Source: Leadbetterella sp051649345 (GTDB lineage: Bacteria; Bacteroidota; Bacteroidia; Cytophagales; Spirosomataceae). From it: a DNA stretch of 5,440 nt. Positions 4,789 to 5,440 of the stretch are shown piece after piece. The translations under genes were made by a program, and so were the position numbers. Within the stretch, counting starts at the first letter, position 1. Each line of letters opens with the position of its first letter. Location: contig JBOFGX010000089.1 in the NCBI GenBank assembly GCA_051649345.1, positions 1 to 5,440 on the forward strand. The letters run 5' to 3'. The notes under the pieces are model-generated. The model was not told the origin of the DNA. It saw nothing but the letters and a program-made list of their open reading frames with translations, and ran no database searches.

Positions 4789-5440
4789 ATGAATGAAAAT
4801 GAATTAAGAAGACAAAAAATACTGGCAAAGGCTCACTTGGACAGTGCACAACAAAGCTATGAGCATGGTTTGATATCGGAGGACGAATTGTCTGAAAAAA
4901 AAGCAATTTGGGAAGGATTGCAGAATTATACACTACCTACTTTTTTCAAACCACCTCCAGTATCTAAGATTGATACTCATGAAGGAATAAACTTAGATAA
5001 TATTATTTATGATAGTAGTACAGAGGAAGCTGCCGAACTTATACAGATAAGGGTAGAGCTAAACGAAATAGACCTTCAAAAAAATAGAAAAATAAATGAG
5101 TTGGCAAAACTGCCTAGGAATGTGAACCAAAAGGATGTAGTTAATCAAATAAAGGAACTTAGGCAGGCATATATTAATAAAAGCGATGAGATTTACTACT
5201 TTAAAAGACATGGCGAACGGGTTTCGGTGGCTGAAGTTGTGGATCCAGAACTTTATAATTTTGACGATAGCGAGTACGTAAAATCTTTACCCAAAGACAA
5301 GCTAGAGCTACATAGGCTCAAAAAAAATCTTGAAACTTACAAGAGCAAATATCAAGCCCGGCTTAGAGATGCTAAAACAGAAGTGAAAAAGGCCCAACAA
5401 AATAGGAACATATCCGAAGTTGTGATTAAAATAAATACAA
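4789..5440 (+). CDS. Helical, highly charged protein of unknown function (partial, runs off the window)
   Basis: From ATG at 4789 the frame stays open to the last base, giving 217 codons without a stop; the 3' end is outside the window. The product is soluble-looking, very rich in Lys, Glu, Asp, Asn and Leu, with no signal peptide or membrane helix. Residues 1-46 look like a helical pair (the second around ISEDELSEKKAIWEGL). A Pro-rich break follows (50-58, with PTFFKPPP). Long helices, probably coiled coil, lie at about 78-137, and another after the V-D-P-E-L-Y-N-F-D-D stretch at about 168-207. It follows a strong terminator, so it probably starts a new transcription unit, although no good promoter is visible. 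I do not recognise a family. A phage structural or assembly protein is likely from context only. Confidence 0.65.
   Translation, partial: MNENELRRQKILAKAHLDSAQQSYEHGLISEDELSEKKAIWEGLQNYTLPTFFKPPPVSKIDTHEGINLDNIIYDSSTEEAAELIQIRVELNEIDLQKNRKINELAKLPRNVNQKDVVNQIKELRQAYINKSDEIYYFKRHGERVSVAEVVDPELYNFDDSEYVKSLPKDKLELHRLKKNLETYKSKYQARLRDAKTEVKKAQQNRNISEVVIKINT

Overview
The window looks like the head (capsid) gene cluster of a tailed phage or prophage from a member of the Bacteroidota. All genes lie on the + strand. The capsid genes are recognisable by sequence, and the flanking genes are phage-like but mostly unnamed. The host guess rests on three things. The genes are AT-rich. None of the genes seen with a start has a convincing Shine-Dalgarno site; instead most starts follow A/T-only leaders. 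The one promoter candidate fits the Bacteroidota TTTG / TAnnTTTG pattern better than the classical -35/-10 boxes. Host genus and integrated versus free state cannot be told from this window.

Left part (1-1092): the last 22 codons of an unknown gene are followed after 3 bases by a very AT-rich gene (73-1032). Its product looks like a beta-rich, possibly sugar-binding fibre or host-recognition protein. A strong intrinsic terminator (1055-1092) closes this unit.

Centre (1091-3511): a probable promoter, flanked by a 12-base imperfect direct repeat, leads into an S49 (SppA/ClpP-fold) prohead protease. Next come a short acidic protein with tandem E-D/E-A/V-P repeats that fits a scaffold, and a probable HK97-fold major capsid protein. 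A second hairpin terminator follows the capsid gene. The three genes make sense together: scaffold and capsid protein co-assemble into a procapsid, and the protease then removes the scaffold.

Right part (3543-5440): a 186-residue probable virion protein (possibly tail tube or decoration), a 76-residue small protein and a 110-residue acidic coiled-coil protein are packed 4 bases apart and end at a third terminator (4702-4733). After a 55-base gap a helical, highly charged protein begins at 4789 and runs off the window.

I see no clear sign of a wholly new system. The points most worth checking are the AT-rich fibre-like gene set off by its own terminator, the direct repeat with a possibly leaderless start at the protease gene, the terminator just after the capsid gene, and the unrecognised coiled-coil genes.
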